Origin: Acidaminobacter sp. JC074
GTDB taxonomy: Bacteria; Bacillota; Clostridia; Peptostreptococcales; Acidaminobacteraceae
DNA length: 64,000 nucleotides
NCBI RefSeq assembly: GCF_022496765.1
Contig: NZ_VANV01000009.1
Coordinates: 310,034 to 374,033 of the forward strand
Direction of reading: 5' to 3'
The position numbers and the translations under genes were made by a program. Position 1 is the first letter of the stretch. The number at the start of each line of letters is the position of its first letter. Positions 42,434-53,471 of the stretch are shown here, one piece after another. The notes beneath the pieces were generated by a model. It ran no database searches and had not been told where the DNA came from. It saw only the letters and a list, made by a program, of their open reading frames with translations.

Positions 42434-43330
42434 CTATTGAACACTCTTATAGTGTTGTTGTTTATCAGCTCTTGATCTCTTCCATAATGCCCAAAGTGGA
42501 CTTGCAATAAAGATCGAAGAATAAGTACCAGCTAATACACCTGCCATTAATGGGAATGCTAACTCTTTGATAGAATCAACACCTAAAACATAAAGCGAAC
42601 CAATAACCAGTAGTGTTGTAACTGATGTGTTGATTGAACGAACAATCGTCTGCTTTAATGACTTGTTTGCAATTTCAAAGTAGTCAGGACGCTTTTCAAA
42701 TTTAACGTTCTCTCTGATTCTATCAAATACAACAATCGTATCGTTTATTGAGTAACCAACAACTGTTAATACCGCTGCAATAAATGCTGAGTTAACAGGT
42801 ACTTGGAAGATCGCATAAACTGATAATAAGATTGCAACGTCATGTAACAAGGCTAAAATTGCCGCTACACCAAACACAATTTCAAATCTGAAAGTGATGT
42901 AAACAAGCATACCTGCAGCTGCAATGATTACAGCCCATAAGGCACGTGTCTTAATCTCATTACCAACACTAGCACTGTATTGATCTGTTGATCTATGCTC
43001 AGCATTTGGGTAAAGTGATTTGATCATTGTTTCAATTTCAGCTCTATCATCAACTGATAAAGAAGTTGTCGTTCTGATGATAACCTCTTGGTCTCTTGTC
43101 TCATCAATACCAGTCTTAATAACTGCAGAGTTTAAATCTTTGTTAACGCCATCAAGACCTTCTTCAATATCTTTTGTATCAAATGTTTCATTTAAGTTGT
43201 ACTGAATTTGTGTACCACCTTGAAAATCGATACCTTCATTTAAACCATTTATAGCAAACATGCCGATTCCAACTAGGATAACACATAGAGAAATGGCAAA
43301 CCAAATTTTATAATGCTTTAAAATATCCAT
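42434..43330 (-). CDS. secF: Protein translocase subunit SecF
   Basis: A 298-residue RND-type membrane protein with six helices. It begins with IWFAISLCVILVGIGMFA and has GIDFQGGTQIQYN, the conserved periplasmic entry, and the VVGYSINDTIVVFDRIREN motif in the fourth helix. It works with SecD, encoded eight bases upstream, using the proton gradient to pull exported proteins through SecYEG. Length is normal. Confidence 0.96.
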   Translation of the reverse strand: MDILKHYKIWFAISLCVILVGIGMFAINGLNEGIDFQGGTQIQYNLNETFDTKDIEEGLDGVNKDLNSAVIKTGIDETRDQEVIIRTTTSLSVDDRAEIETMIKSLYPNAEHRSTDQYSASVGNEIKTRALWAVIIAAAGMLVYITFRFEIVFGVAAILALLHDVAILLSVYAIFQVPVNSAFIAAVLTVVGYSINDTIVVFDRIRENVKFEKRPDYFEIANKSLKQTIVRSINTSVTTLLVIGSLYVLGVDSIKELAFPLMAGVLAGTYSSIFIASPLWALWKRSRADKQQHYKSVQ

Positions 43331-43338
43331 ATTCCCTC

Positions 43339-44673
43339 CTATGCACCAAAGTATTTTCTATTCTTAACCCAGCCTAATGCATCGATATTTACAAGCACAG
43401 TTCTCGTAAAGATAACTGCTGTAAACATTGAAGCAACAATACCTATACCTAAAGTAGTAGCAAAGCCTTTGATTGGACCTTCACCAAAACTGTAAAGTAC
43501 AACAGCTGCAATTAAAGTAGTAATATTCGCATCCATGATTGTTCTCATCGCACGCTTAAAGCCTGACTTAATTGACGCTCTAACTGTCTTGCCATTTCTA
43601 AGTTCTTCTTTTAATCTCTCAAAAATCACGACATTCGCATCAACGGCCATACCCACACCAAGTACAATACCAGCTACACCTGGAAGTGTTAAAGTCGCTT
43701 GAAGACCAACCATTGTGAAAAGAATAATTGTAGAATATAAGATAAGTGCAAACGATGCTACTAAACCTGGTACTCTGTAGTAGAATAACATAAATATTAC
43801 TACAAGAATGAAACCTATTTTAGCTGCATTAATTGCAGAATCCAATGCATCTTGTCCAAGAGTTGGACCAATTAATGATGATTGAACTTCTTCTAATTCA
43901 AGTGGTAAAGCACCTGATTTGATCTGTAAAGATAAATCAATTGCCTCAGACTGAGTCATGTTACCACGGATATATACTTGACCTGTACTTAATACAGAAT
44001 CAGCGATCGGCGCTGAAATAACAACACCATCTACAGCAATAGCAATAATACCAAAACCAGATTCTCTTTGAACATATTCAAGAGTCGTTTCTTCAAATGC
44101 CTTAGCACCAGCGCTATCCATTTCTAAATCAACAACATAACCTATTGCACCAGTTTCTGTATTTAAGAATCTGCTACCAGAGTTCTTAATTGATGAACCA
44201 TCCATGATTTCAACGGCATCAAAAGAACCAACAAGTACATTACCTGCATCTACTTCTGCTTGATCAATCAGTTCACCTTCAGCTACCTTATGAAAAGTTA
44301 ACTTTGCAGTTGTACCAATAAATTTCGCAGCTTCATTTACATCTGAAACACCCGGCATTTCTACACGGATTCTTCTTTTGTCGTAGTTAACAGTAATCTT
44401 AGGCTCCATTAAACCTTTACTGTCAATACGTGTACTCATTACAGCTTTTGTTCCGTCTAACTCTGTGCGGATACGTTCTTCGGTCCATGATGGATCTACA
44501 ATCGCCTCGTATTCAAGTACAACTCCACCTTGAATATCAAGACCAAGTTTCATTGAATCTGCTACTGAAGATACACCTACAGTTTCTGTACCGATTCCAA
44601 AGAATGCAGTATATACCATTAATCCTACAATTGCAATAATTAAGATCAACGATACTAGCTTTCTAGACTTCAT
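43339..44673 (-). CDS. secD: Protein translocase subunit SecD
   Basis: A 444-residue membrane protein with one N-terminal helix, a large external P1-like region containing GLDIQGGVVLEYE, and five C-terminal helices bearing LPGVAGIVLGVGMAVDANVVIFERLKEE, the SecD signature. It pairs with SecF for late steps of secretion. The two are encoded as one unit. The extracellular domain is shorter than in E. coli, as is usual in Firmicutes. Confidence 0.96.
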   Translation of the reverse strand: MKSRKLVSLILIIAIVGLMVYTAFFGIGTETVGVSSVADSMKLGLDIQGGVVLEYEAIVDPSWTEERIRTELDGTKAVMSTRIDSKGLMEPKITVNYDKRRIRVEMPGVSDVNEAAKFIGTTAKLTFHKVAEGELIDQAEVDAGNVLVGSFDAVEIMDGSSIKNSGSRFLNTETGAIGYVVDLEMDSAGAKAFEETTLEYVQRESGFGIIAIAVDGVVISAPIADSVLSTGQVYIRGNMTQSEAIDLSLQIKSGALPLELEEVQSSLIGPTLGQDALDSAINAAKIGFILVVIFMLFYYRVPGLVASFALILYSTIILFTMVGLQATLTLPGVAGIVLGVGMAVDANVVIFERLKEELRNGKTVRASIKSGFKRAMRTIMDANITTLIAAVVLYSFGEGPIKGFATTLGIGIVASMFTAVIFTRTVLVNIDALGWVKNRKYFGA

Positions 44674-44693
44674 GTTGTTCCCTCCAATATTAA

Positions 44694-45197
44694 TTATTTT
44701 TTATGTGAGTTCGCTTCTTTTACATAACCTTTTGCAGAATCCAAAAGACCTTGTATAGCTTCATCACCTAGTGTTTTCACAACTTTTCCTGGTGATCCAA
44801 CAACTAAAGATTTAGATGTTATTACCTTGCCAGGTGGAATTAAAGCACCTGCACCAATGATAACATCATCTTCTATGATGGCCCCATCTAAAACAATGGC
44901 ACCCATCCCTATTAAAACACGATTGCCTACCGTACAACCATGAACAATAGCATTATGTCCAATTGTAACATCATCACCAATAGTCGTCTTAAAACCTTTG
45001 GCTACATGGATAGTTACATTATCTTGTACATTGGTACGCTGACCTATTTTGATGTTTTCAACATCGCCACGTAAAACAGCCCCATACCATATGCTTGAAT
45101 CCTCACCTAATGTTACTTTACCAATAACAGAAGACGATTCTGCTACAAAGCAAGATTCATGAATTTCTGGTAAATAGTTCTCGTATTTAATAATCAT
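44694..45197 (-). CDS. Gamma-carbonic-anhydrase family hexapeptide protein
   Basis: A 167-residue left-handed beta-helix protein with repeats such as IWYGAVLRGDVENIKIG and GHNAIVHGCTVGN that carry the gamma-CA-like metal ligands (His in VTIHVAKG, HNAIVHG). Members of this family (YrdA/PaaY type) bind metal at the trimer interface; carbonic anhydrase activity is often unproven. Its start follows the SCIFF maturase stop with no gap, so they are co-translated, a link whose meaning is unknown. Confidence 0.9.
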   Translation of the reverse strand: MIIKYENYLPEIHESCFVAESSSVIGKVTLGEDSSIWYGAVLRGDVENIKIGQRTNVQDNVTIHVAKGFKTTIGDDVTIGHNAIVHGCTVGNRVLIGMGAIVLDGAIIEDDVIIGAGALIPPGKVITSKSLVVGSPGKVVKTLGDEAIQGLLDSAKGYVKEANSHKK

Positions 45198-46550
45198 TTA
45201 TTCCTCCATTAACTTCGCTTGAATGTAAAGTGACGCTTCAAGTCTTTTCTTTTCCATATCACAACCTAAGTCATATGGAATGTTAATGTCATTATTAAAA
45301 TTGAATGCATTGGCGTGACAGCCACCAGAACAGTAGAATTTAGCCCAACACGTCTTACACTTCTCTTTGTTGTAGACATGTGCATTCTTAAATTCTGTGC
45401 TTAAGTGGTTGTTATAAGTACCTTCTACAACACTACCGATTCTGAAATCTTCATTGCCAACAAACTGATGACAAGGATAGATATCTCCATCTGGTGTAAT
45501 TGCCACATACTCAGACCCAGCACCACAACCCGTTAGACGTTTAACCACACATGGTCCTTGAGATAGATCTACAATGAAGTGGAAGAATGAAAAATCATTT
45601 TCTTTACCTCTTCTTGAAACCAACTCTTCAGCCAATAGATCATATTGTTCATAAATAGTCTCTAAATCTTCTTCACGAAGTGCATAGTCGTGGTGACCTT
45701 CAGCAACAACCGGCTCTACAGAAGTAGACTTAAAACCTAAGTCAGCCATATGAATGACATCTTTTGCAAAGTTGGTGTTGAATCTTGTGAAAGTCCCTCT
45801 AACATAGTAGTTCTTGTTACCACGCTTTTCAACAAGCTTCTTGAACTTAGGTACTATGATATCGTAAGTACCACCACCGTTAACTGTGTATCTCATTAAA
45901 TCGTTAACTTCTCTAGTACCGTCAATACTGAGTACGACATTGTCCATATGCTCATTGATATAATAAATTTTATCATCATCTAATAAAACACCATTCGTTG
46001 TAATTGTAAATCTGAAAAGCTTGTTGTGCTCTTCTTCCAACGAACGACCATACTTAACCAATTCTTTAACCACTTCAAAGTTCATTAGCGGTTCACCACC
46101 AAAGAAATCAACTTCTAGATTTCTTCTGTTACCTGAATTATCAACTAAAAACTTAAGTGCTTTCTTCCCTACTTCTAGACTCATAAGACTTCTATCGCCT
46201 TCAAAGTCACCTTGCGAAGCAAAGCAGTATTTACAACGGATGTTACAGTCATGAGCGATGTGTAAACACATTGCCTTAATCACTGGTTTTCTGTTTTGGA
46301 ATTCCAGATTCTCAATGTAGCCATCCTCAGAAAAAAGTTGTTCATGGTCAATCAAATACTGTAATTCACCTATGGCTGATATAACTTCTTCTTTGTCGTA
46401 TTTGTTAGCTAGAAGCTCTGCAGTCTCTGATGCTTGATTCTCAGGAAAATGATCCAATATATCAAAAATCATTTCATCCACAACATGCACAGCACCACTG
46501 TTTACATCTAGTACAACATAAACCCCATTTTTCTCAAACTTATGTATCAT
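45198..46550 (-). CDS. scfB: SCIFF peptide maturase (radical SAM, thioether cross-linking)
   Basis: A 450-residue radical SAM/SPASM protein. An N-terminal RRE-like peptide-binding region (about 1-95) is followed by CNIRCKYCF (CX3CX2C, near 100) and FFGGEPLMNFE. Auxiliary cluster cysteines occur near CGAGSEYVAITPDGDIYPCHQ and CKTCWAKFYCSGGCHANAF at the C-terminus. It installs thioether links between Cys and neighbouring residues of the precursor encoded just upstream. The pairing is universal in Clostridia; the role of the product is unknown. Confidence 0.95.
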   Translation of the reverse strand: MIHKFEKNGVYVVLDVNSGAVHVVDEMIFDILDHFPENQASETAELLANKYDKEEVISAIGELQYLIDHEQLFSEDGYIENLEFQNRKPVIKAMCLHIAHDCNIRCKYCFASQGDFEGDRSLMSLEVGKKALKFLVDNSGNRRNLEVDFFGGEPLMNFEVVKELVKYGRSLEEEHNKLFRFTITTNGVLLDDDKIYYINEHMDNVVLSIDGTREVNDLMRYTVNGGGTYDIIVPKFKKLVEKRGNKNYYVRGTFTRFNTNFAKDVIHMADLGFKSTSVEPVVAEGHHDYALREEDLETIYEQYDLLAEELVSRRGKENDFSFFHFIVDLSQGPCVVKRLTGCGAGSEYVAITPDGDIYPCHQFVGNEDFRIGSVVEGTYNNHLSTEFKNAHVYNKEKCKTCWAKFYCSGGCHANAFNFNNDINIPYDLGCDMEKKRLEASLYIQAKLMEE

Positions 46551-46583
46551 ATTTCACCTTTTCCATTCTACAAGAATTTAAAC

Positions 46584-46620
46584 AAAAAACGAGCTAATAG
46601 TACAAGTACTACTATTAGCT
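46584..46620 (-). terminator. Attenuating terminator between scfA and scfB
   Basis: Stem AGCTAATAGTA/TACTATTAGCT (46592-46602 and 46610-46620) followed on the minus strand by CGTTTTTTGTTT. It would allow more precursor than maturase to be made. Confidence 0.85.
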
Positions 46621-46628
46621 AGAATTTC

Positions 46629-46769
46629 TTATTTATTTTCACATTCTTGGTTAGCTACTGTACAAGAAGTCTTACATGCTGATTGGCATGAAGTTTGGCA
46701 CTCGCCACATCCTGCATGAGAAGCAGTTTCCTTCAATGTACCTTTGTTTAATGTCTTAATGTGTTTCAT
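46629..46769 (-). CDS. scfA: SCIFF (six-cysteine) RiPP precursor
   Basis: A 46-residue peptide starting MKHIKTLNKGTL, with six Cys in the C-terminal half (CGEC, CQSAC, CKTSC and a last Cys, spread over about 25 residues), the pattern that gives the family its name. GGGAGGTG precedes the start. Leader residues KHIKTLN are the conserved recognition part for the maturase. It has its own extended -10 promoter and is separated from scfB by a terminator. The mature product and its purpose are not known. Confidence 0.95.
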   Translation of the reverse strand: MKHIKTLNKGTLKETASHAGCGECQTSCQSACKTSCTVANQECENK

Positions 46770-46800
46770 ACTACACCTCCCTACTTTTAAGCCACATAAA

Positions 46801-46809
46801 ATTATATCA
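46801..46809 (-). promoter_or_regulatory. Extended -10 promoter of scfA
   Basis: TGATATAAT on the minus strand gives a TGN extended -10 (46801-46806 is TATAAT) without a good -35, about 30 bases upstream of the scfA start. Confidence 0.5.
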
Positions 46810-46834
46810 TAAGCCAGTCGATAATTAAAGCGAA

Positions 46835-46864
46835 AAAAAACAACTCGCAGATTAATCTGCGAGT
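46835..46864 (-). terminator. Terminator of yajC
   Basis: Perfect inverted repeat ACTCGCAGATTAATCTGCGAGT (arms 46843-46853 and 46854-46864) followed by TGTTTTTTTT on the minus strand. Confidence 0.85.
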
Positions 46865-46867
46865 ATT

Positions 46868-47248
46868 TTAAATCTCAAAATCATCTATTTTGAAATCATC
46901 ATCGTTATCATTATCGTTATCATCTTCAACAGACGTTACTTCTTCTGTTTCAGTAGTTGGATTGACACGAATTGCCACAGCATTTTTCTTGATTCTAACT
47001 TTTGATTCCTCCGAAAGAATAACATACTCATCATCTTCCATCAGAATAATTTCACCAATGAAACCACCTATGGTTTGAACCTTATCGCCTACTTTTAAAG
47101 AGTTCAATAAGTTCTGAGCATTCTCTTGTCTTTTCTTTTGAGGTCTAATAATCATAAAGTATAACAATGCACCAAATATTACGATTGTTGGTAACATACT
47201 TAAGATGCTACCTTGTGCAGCTGTGAATAATGCAAAATTTAAACCCAT
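46868..47248 (-). CDS. yajC: Preprotein translocase subunit YajC
   Basis: A 126-residue small membrane protein with one helix (about 14-34) followed by the conserved YFMIIRPQKKRQ, then a soluble SH3-like region with KVGDKVQTIGGFIGEI, and an acidic Asp/Asn-rich tail. It associates with SecDF in bacteria. It is in the conserved tgt-yajC position but ends at its own terminator before scfA. Confidence 0.93.
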   Translation of the reverse strand: MGLNFALFTAAQGSILSMLPTIVIFGALLYFMIIRPQKKRQENAQNLLNSLKVGDKVQTIGGFIGEIILMEDDEYVILSEESKVRIKKNAVAIRVNPTTETEEVTSVEDDNDNDNDDDFKIDDFEI

Positions 47249-47377
47249 TTATGAAGCCTCCTTTATAATTCCCAAATCTAATAAAGATTTATTACTATGT
47301 TAATAGTACCAAAAAAGCCTGATTAGAACAATATGAAAATTCTAAAAGAAAAGTCTCAAACATTAAATGTTTATAAA

Positions 47378-48502
<1,125 letters not shown>

Positions 48503-49525
48503 CTATAATAATATCATAGCATCACCAAAGCTAAAGAATCTATATTTTTCTTTAACTGCAGTCTCATAAGCATGTAATACTTTTTCTCTATCAGAAAAGG
48601 CACTTACTAACATAATTAATGTAGACTCTGGTAAATGAAAATTCGTAATCAAACCATCTATAATCTTGAAGTCATAACCTGGGTATATGAAAATTTCCGT
48701 CCAACCAGAACATTCTTTTAAAGTACCATGCTGCTGCATAACGCTTTCTAAAGTTCTCGTTGAAGTAGTACCCACAGATATGATTCTACCACCATTTTTC
48801 TTTGCATTTAAAATAATGTCTGCATTTTCGTCATCCATCATATAAAACTCGGAATGCATTTTATGTTCTAGTACATCATCCACCTTAACCGGTCTAAATG
48901 TACCAAGGCCCACATGCAAAGTCACGTAGGCAATATGAATACCTTTTTCTTTGATCTTATTCATTAAGTCTTCCGTAAAGTGAAGACCAGCAGTTGGTGC
49001 TGCTGCAGAACCATTATGCTTAGAATAAACTGTTTGATAACGTTCCTGGTCATCTAGGGTCTCAGTGATATAAGGCGGTAATGGCATGGTACCAACTTCT
49101 TCTAGAACATTTTCAAAAACACCTTCATAGAAAAACTTAACCATTCTTGAACCTTCATCCGTAATGTCAACGACTTCACCTGTCATCAAGCCTTGACCAA
49201 AAGTAAAGCTTGAACCAATTTTCGCTTTTTTACCTGGTTTAACAAGGCATTCCCAAACATCTTTTTCTGTTTGTTTTAAAAGTAAAAATTCAACTGTAGC
49301 ACCTGTTTCTTTAACACCAAATATCCTTGCAGGCAATACCCTAGTATTATTAAGTACCAAACAATCACCTGGATTTAAAAGATCCAATACATCCGCAAAA
49401 ATGTGGTGCTCAATAGCACCACTTACTTTGTTTAGATACATCAGCTTTGATTGATCTCTCTTTTCCAGAGGTGTTTGAGCGATTTGCTCATCAGGCAAAT
49501 CAAAATAAAAATCTTTCGTTCTCAT
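48503..49525 (-). CDS. queA: S-adenosylmethionine:tRNA ribosyltransferase-isomerase
   Basis: A 340-residue enzyme starting [27 protein letters not shown], with [24 protein letters not shown] and [16 protein letters not shown], all QueA family blocks. It transfers the ribosyl part of SAM to preQ1-modified tRNA, giving epoxyqueuosine. It is co-transcribed with tgt and lies eight bases after the SpoIID-like gene. Confidence 0.97.
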   Translation of the reverse strand: MRTKDFYFDLPDEQIAQTPLEKRDQSKLMYLNKVSGAIEHHIFADVLDLLNPGDCLVLNNTRVLPARIFGVKETGATVEFLLLKQTEKDVWECLVKPGKKAKIGSSFTFGQGLMTGEVVDITDEGSRMVKFFYEGVFENVLEEVGTMPLPPYITETLDDQERYQTVYSKHNGSAAAPTAGLHFTEDLMNKIKEKGIHIAYVTLHVGLGTFRPVKVDDVLEHKMHSEFYMMDDENADIILNAKKNGGRIISVGTTSTRTLESVMQQHGTLKECSGWTEIFIYPGYDFKIIDGLITNFHLPESTLIMLVSAFSDREKVLHAYETAVKEKYRFFSFGDAMILL

Positions 49526-49532
49526 AATTCCT

Positions 49533-51050
49533 CTATTCTATATGTGTTCCTGTATAATAAAAGGTCAAAATATCTTCAAAATTTAAACCTTGTTCAGCCA
49601 TATTCTTTGCGCCCCACTGACTCATTCCAAGACCGTGTCCCCATCCTTTTCCATGGATGGTGTAGCTGGTTGCTTGAGATGTAACCTGTGAAGTGGACTT
49701 GCCACTAAAGACATTTATGTTAGAATCCAGCGTATATGTTTTACCATCTCCAGAGATAACTGTCAAGTTACTTGGTGATTTTTCTTGAAAACTTTGTCCA
49801 TCTGTGACAACTATCGCATTATCTGGCACAACCTTAATCAAGGTAGACTTCATTTCATTATAACCAAATACTTTTCTAATGTCTTGCTTTGGTAAAAGTA
49901 CTGTCTCATTGCTACCAACAAATGTAGCCTCATAAACTCGGTTATTGTCTGTGTACTCTGAAATAAAGAAGTTCTTTAAGGAACCAAGATTATAACCCTT
50001 ACTTTTTAAAGTGTTTTCTATAAAAGACTTGGAATATTCAAGTGTCCATGAATCGTTCGGCGCACCCAATGAAAAGGGATCATAGATGCCTTTGGTATAA
50101 TCCTGCGGTGACGAAAATACATTTTCACTGTTTTCAGTATAACCACCACTGTTAGAATGATAAAAAGCATTCACAAGTGTATCTTCATATTTTAAGACCA
50201 AACCACTTGTTTCATCAACTGCCTGATTGGATACAGGACCTTCATACTTATAACCACCATAAACCTGTGATAAAGTCGTATTGTCTAAGTTAAAGCCATA
50301 ATGACTAAATTTGTTAAAGTTTGCTACAGCAAAATTTCTTGCAACAATAGCCTGAGCTTTTAAAGCTTCAATCGGCCATGACTTATCCATCTCTCTCGGT
50401 ACAACACCATACAGGTACTCATCCATGTAGACATAGTTAATAACAGAGACATCATTGGTACTGAGTCTTTTAGCTCCAAAACCGCCTCGATATGGCATGT
50501 CACCGAAATACGAGAAGGCATCCTTTAACTCAGCATTCATAGGCGCTACAACATAATCATTTGTCGTGTCTAAACCAAACAAAATTTGACTATCTTTTAA
50601 GACAACCAAGTTTGGATTGGGTAAAGCCACAGTCCCACCTACAGACTGAGCTTGACTGTTCGCTGTACTTTGATTGGTAGAAATACCATAAACATAAAAC
50701 AAGTCTTTTAAAACAACAAAACCGCCATTAAGTTTCTTGGTATCTGCCTTGGCAAGTTCATAACTCGCATAAGGTCCCATGACAGCATGATAGCCGTCAT
50801 CTTTTACAAAAGCAAATTGACTTATATCCGTTTGACACAAACTTTGATAAGCACCATCTACAAGTTGACCAATTTCAAAGGGTACTTGTCCCTTAATGGT
50901 AACCGGTGCCTTTTGATCATTTGAATCAAGGGAAGTATACTGTAAACCAATTTTTATGATAGTTTCATCTTTTACTTCAGCAAATCCCATTATAGAAAAA
51001 ACAAGTGAAAGAATCAACGATAAAACAAGAATTAAAGAGATTTTTCTCAT
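49533..51050 (-). CDS. SpoIID/LytB-domain protein
   Basis: A 505-residue exported protein with signal peptide (1-24). The SpoIID domain (about 200-500) includes [30 protein letters not shown], with the catalytic Glu of the lytic transglycosylase, and ends in [23 protein letters not shown]. SpoIID trims peptidoglycan during engulfment, but LytB-type relatives also occur in non-sporulating cells, so sporulation cannot be inferred. It is placed between ruvB and queA, with three and eight bases to its neighbours. Confidence 0.93.
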   Translation of the reverse strand: MRKISLILVLSLILSLVFSIMGFAEVKDETIIKIGLQYTSLDSNDQKAPVTIKGQVPFEIGQLVDGAYQSLCQTDISQFAFVKDDGYHAVMGPYASYELAKADTKKLNGGFVVLKDLFYVYGISTNQSTANSQAQSVGGTVALPNPNLVVLKDSQILFGLDTTNDYVVAPMNAELKDAFSYFGDMPYRGGFGAKRLSTNDVSVINYVYMDEYLYGVVPREMDKSWPIEALKAQAIVARNFAVANFNKFSHYGFNLDNTTLSQVYGGYKYEGPVSNQAVDETSGLVLKYEDTLVNAFYHSNSGGYTENSENVFSSPQDYTKGIYDPFSLGAPNDSWTLEYSKSFIENTLKSKGYNLGSLKNFFISEYTDNNRVYEATFVGSNETVLLPKQDIRKVFGYNEMKSTLIKVVPDNAIVVTDGQSFQEKSPSNLTVISGDGKTYTLDSNINVFSGKSTSQVTSQATSYTIHGKGWGHGLGMSQWGAKNMAEQGLNFEDILTFYYTGTHIE

Positions 51051-51052
51051 AG

Positions 51053-52087
51053 CTACTCCTCTAGAAGATAAAGTCTGTTAAAATGCTCGTATGCATGCCT
51101 TGTTAAGACTCTACCACGTGGTGTCCTGTTGATAAAACCAAGTTGCAACAAATAGGGTTCGTAAACATCCTCTATGGTGATTTTTTCCTCACCTGTTGAA
51201 GCTGCCAATGTATCAAGGCCTACAGGTCCTCCACCGAACTTATCCATAATTGTAAGGACAATACGGCGATCCACCCCATCAAGCCCTAACTTATCAACTT
51301 CTAATAAGTCAAGTGCTCTGGTTGCGATATCATCTGTAATCACACCATCACCTACCACTTGTGCATAATCTCTTACACGTTTTAAAAGACGATTCACAAT
51401 TCTAGGTGTCCCTCTTGATCTTCTAGAAATCTCTGTTGTCGCACCTGGATTGATGTCCACACTCATAATACGAGCAGAACGTCTTACGATGCTAGACAAC
51501 TCCTTGGTTGTATAAAGCTCTAACTTACACATAACACCAAAACGATCTCTTAATGGAGAGGTTAACTGGCCTGCTCTTGTAGTCGCACCGATTAGAGTAA
51601 ACTTTGGCAGATCTACACGCACTGACCTTGCGCCCGGTCCTTTACCAATCATGATATCCAAAGTAAAATCTTCCATCGCTGGATAAAGGACTTCTTCAAC
51701 ATGTCTGTTTAAACGATGTATTTCATCAATGAATAAAACATCATTTTCTTGAAGACTGTTAAGAATAGCAGCCAAATCCCCAGGTCTTTCTATAGCAGGG
51801 CCTGATGTTACCTTGATATTTACATTCATTTCATTTGCGATGATATTGGATAAAGTTGTTTTACCAAGTCCCGGCGGACCATAAAGTAAAACATGATCAA
51901 GTGGCTCACCTCTCATTTGTGCAGCCTGTATAAAAATTTTAAGTTTTTCTTTTTGTTTTTCCTGACCAATATAATCATCCAAAGTCTGAGGTCTAAGTGT
52001 CTTGTCAATAAGATACTCATTTTCCTTCAGATTCGGTGTGACAAATCGGTCATGTTCTAAATTGTCAAATCCATCAAATCGATTCAT
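51053..52087 (-). CDS. ruvB: Holliday junction DNA helicase RuvB
   Basis: A 344-residue AAA+ motor with Walker [15 protein letters not shown], Walker [11 protein letters not shown], sensor [11 protein letters not shown] and a C-terminal winged helix ([13 protein letters not shown]). It drives branch migration with RuvA, which is encoded eight bases upstream. RuvC is not adjacent in this window. Confidence 0.97.
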   Translation of the reverse strand: MNRFDGFDNLEHDRFVTPNLKENEYLIDKTLRPQTLDDYIGQEKQKEKLKIFIQAAQMRGEPLDHVLLYGPPGLGKTTLSNIIANEMNVNIKVTSGPAIERPGDLAAILNSLQENDVLFIDEIHRLNRHVEEVLYPAMEDFTLDIMIGKGPGARSVRVDLPKFTLIGATTRAGQLTSPLRDRFGVMCKLELYTTKELSSIVRRSARIMSVDINPGATTEISRRSRGTPRIVNRLLKRVRDYAQVVGDGVITDDIATRALDLLEVDKLGLDGVDRRIVLTIMDKFGGGPVGLDTLAASTGEEKITIEDVYEPYLLQLGFINRTPRGRVLTRHAYEHFNRLYLLEE

Positions 52088-52095
52088 TTTACTTC

Positions 52096-52704
52096 CTATC
52101 TATTCATGAGGTTTTTAAGGGCTAGCTTAATGATATCCTCTGTTGACAAGTTACTAGCATCAATACCTGAAACTGCCGAGTTAATTTCGTTATGGGAATA
52201 GCCAAGTGCAAGTAAAGCCGCTTTTGCATCCTCAAAACTTGTATGATCAATGTCTAAAGTTTCTTGAATCACTTCACCATGATCAACAGATATATGCATG
52301 ACTTTTTTGACCTTGTCTTTTAACTCCAAGATGATTCTCTCCGCCGTCTTCTTGCCAACTCCATTGGCTGTGGTTAACACCTTTACATCTCCCGATATCA
52401 AAATGGTATACAAACTAGTATAAGGGATTGATGATAAGATGGCCAAGCCAACTTTTGTACCAACACCCGATACGGATGTTAAGAGTTTGAACATTTTAAG
52501 CTCATTTTTTGATGAAAAACCACAAAGGGTCATTGAATCTTCTCTTACAATCAACTCAGTAAAAATACAGATCTTTTCACTGTGATGTTGCAGCTCAGCA
52601 ATGGTCGTTAATGAAGTCATCACTTTATATCCTATTTCATTAGACTCGACTACTATGTAGTCTTCATCTACATGTTCTACATATCCTTTTATATATTCCA
52701 GCAT
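52096..52704 (-). CDS. ruvA: Holliday junction branch migration protein RuvA
   Basis: A 202-residue protein, with the start at 52704 just after AAGGAG; a longer ATG 14 codons upstream lacks a site. It has the N-terminal OB fold [12 protein letters not shown], the tandem helix-hairpin-helix region ([17 protein letters not shown] and [22 protein letters not shown]), and a flexible C-terminal domain that contacts RuvB. It recognises the four-way junction. Confidence 0.96.
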   Translation of the reverse strand: MLEYIKGYVEHVDEDYIVVESNEIGYKVMTSLTTIAELQHHSEKICIFTELIVREDSMTLCGFSSKNELKMFKLLTSVSGVGTKVGLAILSSIPYTSLYTILISGDVKVLTTANGVGKKTAERIILELKDKVKKVMHISVDHGEVIQETLDIDHTSFEDAKAALLALGYSHNEINSAVSGIDASNLSTEDIIKLALKNLMNR

Positions 52705-52805
52705 AAAATTCTCCTTCTTATGCTCTATTCTAACACAAACATACATTCGATAACAGTCTTGTTCATTGACTATCTTATTTTCTTAACAATTCAAAAACAA
52801 AAAAT

Positions 52806-52838
52806 AACAAAAACCTAAGGGGAACTTAGGTTTTTGTC
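52806..52838. terminator. Bidirectional terminator upstream of ruvA
   Basis: Stem AAAAACCTAAG/CTTAGGTTTTT with loop GGGAA (within 52808-52836). It follows the 52983 acetyltransferase gene on the minus strand. Between it and 52983 I see only AT-rich sequence. Confidence 0.8.
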
Positions 52839-52982
52839 TTAGGGTTTAACTTAGATAAAAGTATCATTAGAATGTCTTTGACATCTATTAACTAAAGTAT
52901 ACACGATATTCTCACAAAAAACCACAAAAATTTAAAAACCATCTGATATTTATTTCATTTTCTTAACAAGAGTTTCTTTTTG

Positions 52983-53465
52983 TTAATTAAGTTCAAAATA
53001 TGATTCATATCGATTCGTATCATCAAACCAGATTTCATTATGATACTTAAAGCCGAGCTTTAAAAGTAACTGCCTTGATGCCATGTTCTCTGGCAGACAT
53101 GCAGCAATAACTTTGTAGTCACCCTTTTCACTTAAAAACTCAAGCGCTGCTCTGCCCGCTTCATAACCATAACCCTGATTGTGATAATCAGGCATGATAT
53201 GAATGCCAAACTCAAAAACACCCTCTTCTTCGAAGGAAAAACCACAACAACCGATGATTTTCCCCTCTAAGACCATGGCAAACAACTGAGTGCCATAGGT
53301 CTCATAATGCTGTAAACCTCTTTTAATGGACCGTTTTACTTGTTCTATGTCAAGTACAGGCTCAATAAACTTCATAACCTCAGGATTGCCCCATAAGGCT
53401 AGACCAGCTTCAAGATCATCTTCAGTCCATAATCGATATGTTAATCGTTCTGATTTAAATAACAT
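52983..53465 (-). CDS. GNAT acetyltransferase (RimJ/RimL type)
   Basis: A 160-residue protein with SERLTYRLWTEDDLEAGLALW at the N-terminus, MPDYHNQGYGYEAGRAAL as the acetyl-CoA loop (Q-x-x-G-x-G/A), and ENMASRQLLLKLGFKY at the end, all typical of the Acetyltransf_3/RimJ group that acetylates ribosomal or small-molecule amines. It follows the response regulator gene at six bases, so it may be in that operon. Substrate unknown. Confidence 0.9.
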   Translation of the reverse strand: MLFKSERLTYRLWTEDDLEAGLALWGNPEVMKFIEPVLDIEQVKRSIKRGLQHYETYGTQLFAMVLEGKIIGCCGFSFEEEGVFEFGIHIMPDYHNQGYGYEAGRAALEFLSEKGDYKVIAACLPENMASRQLLLKLGFKYHNEIWFDDTNRYESYFELN

Positions 53466-53471
53466 AAATAC

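Noticed and set aside
42434..44673. Frameshift splitting a fused SecDF
   Set aside because: Both genes are full length with their own starts; separate secD and secF is the normal state in Clostridia.
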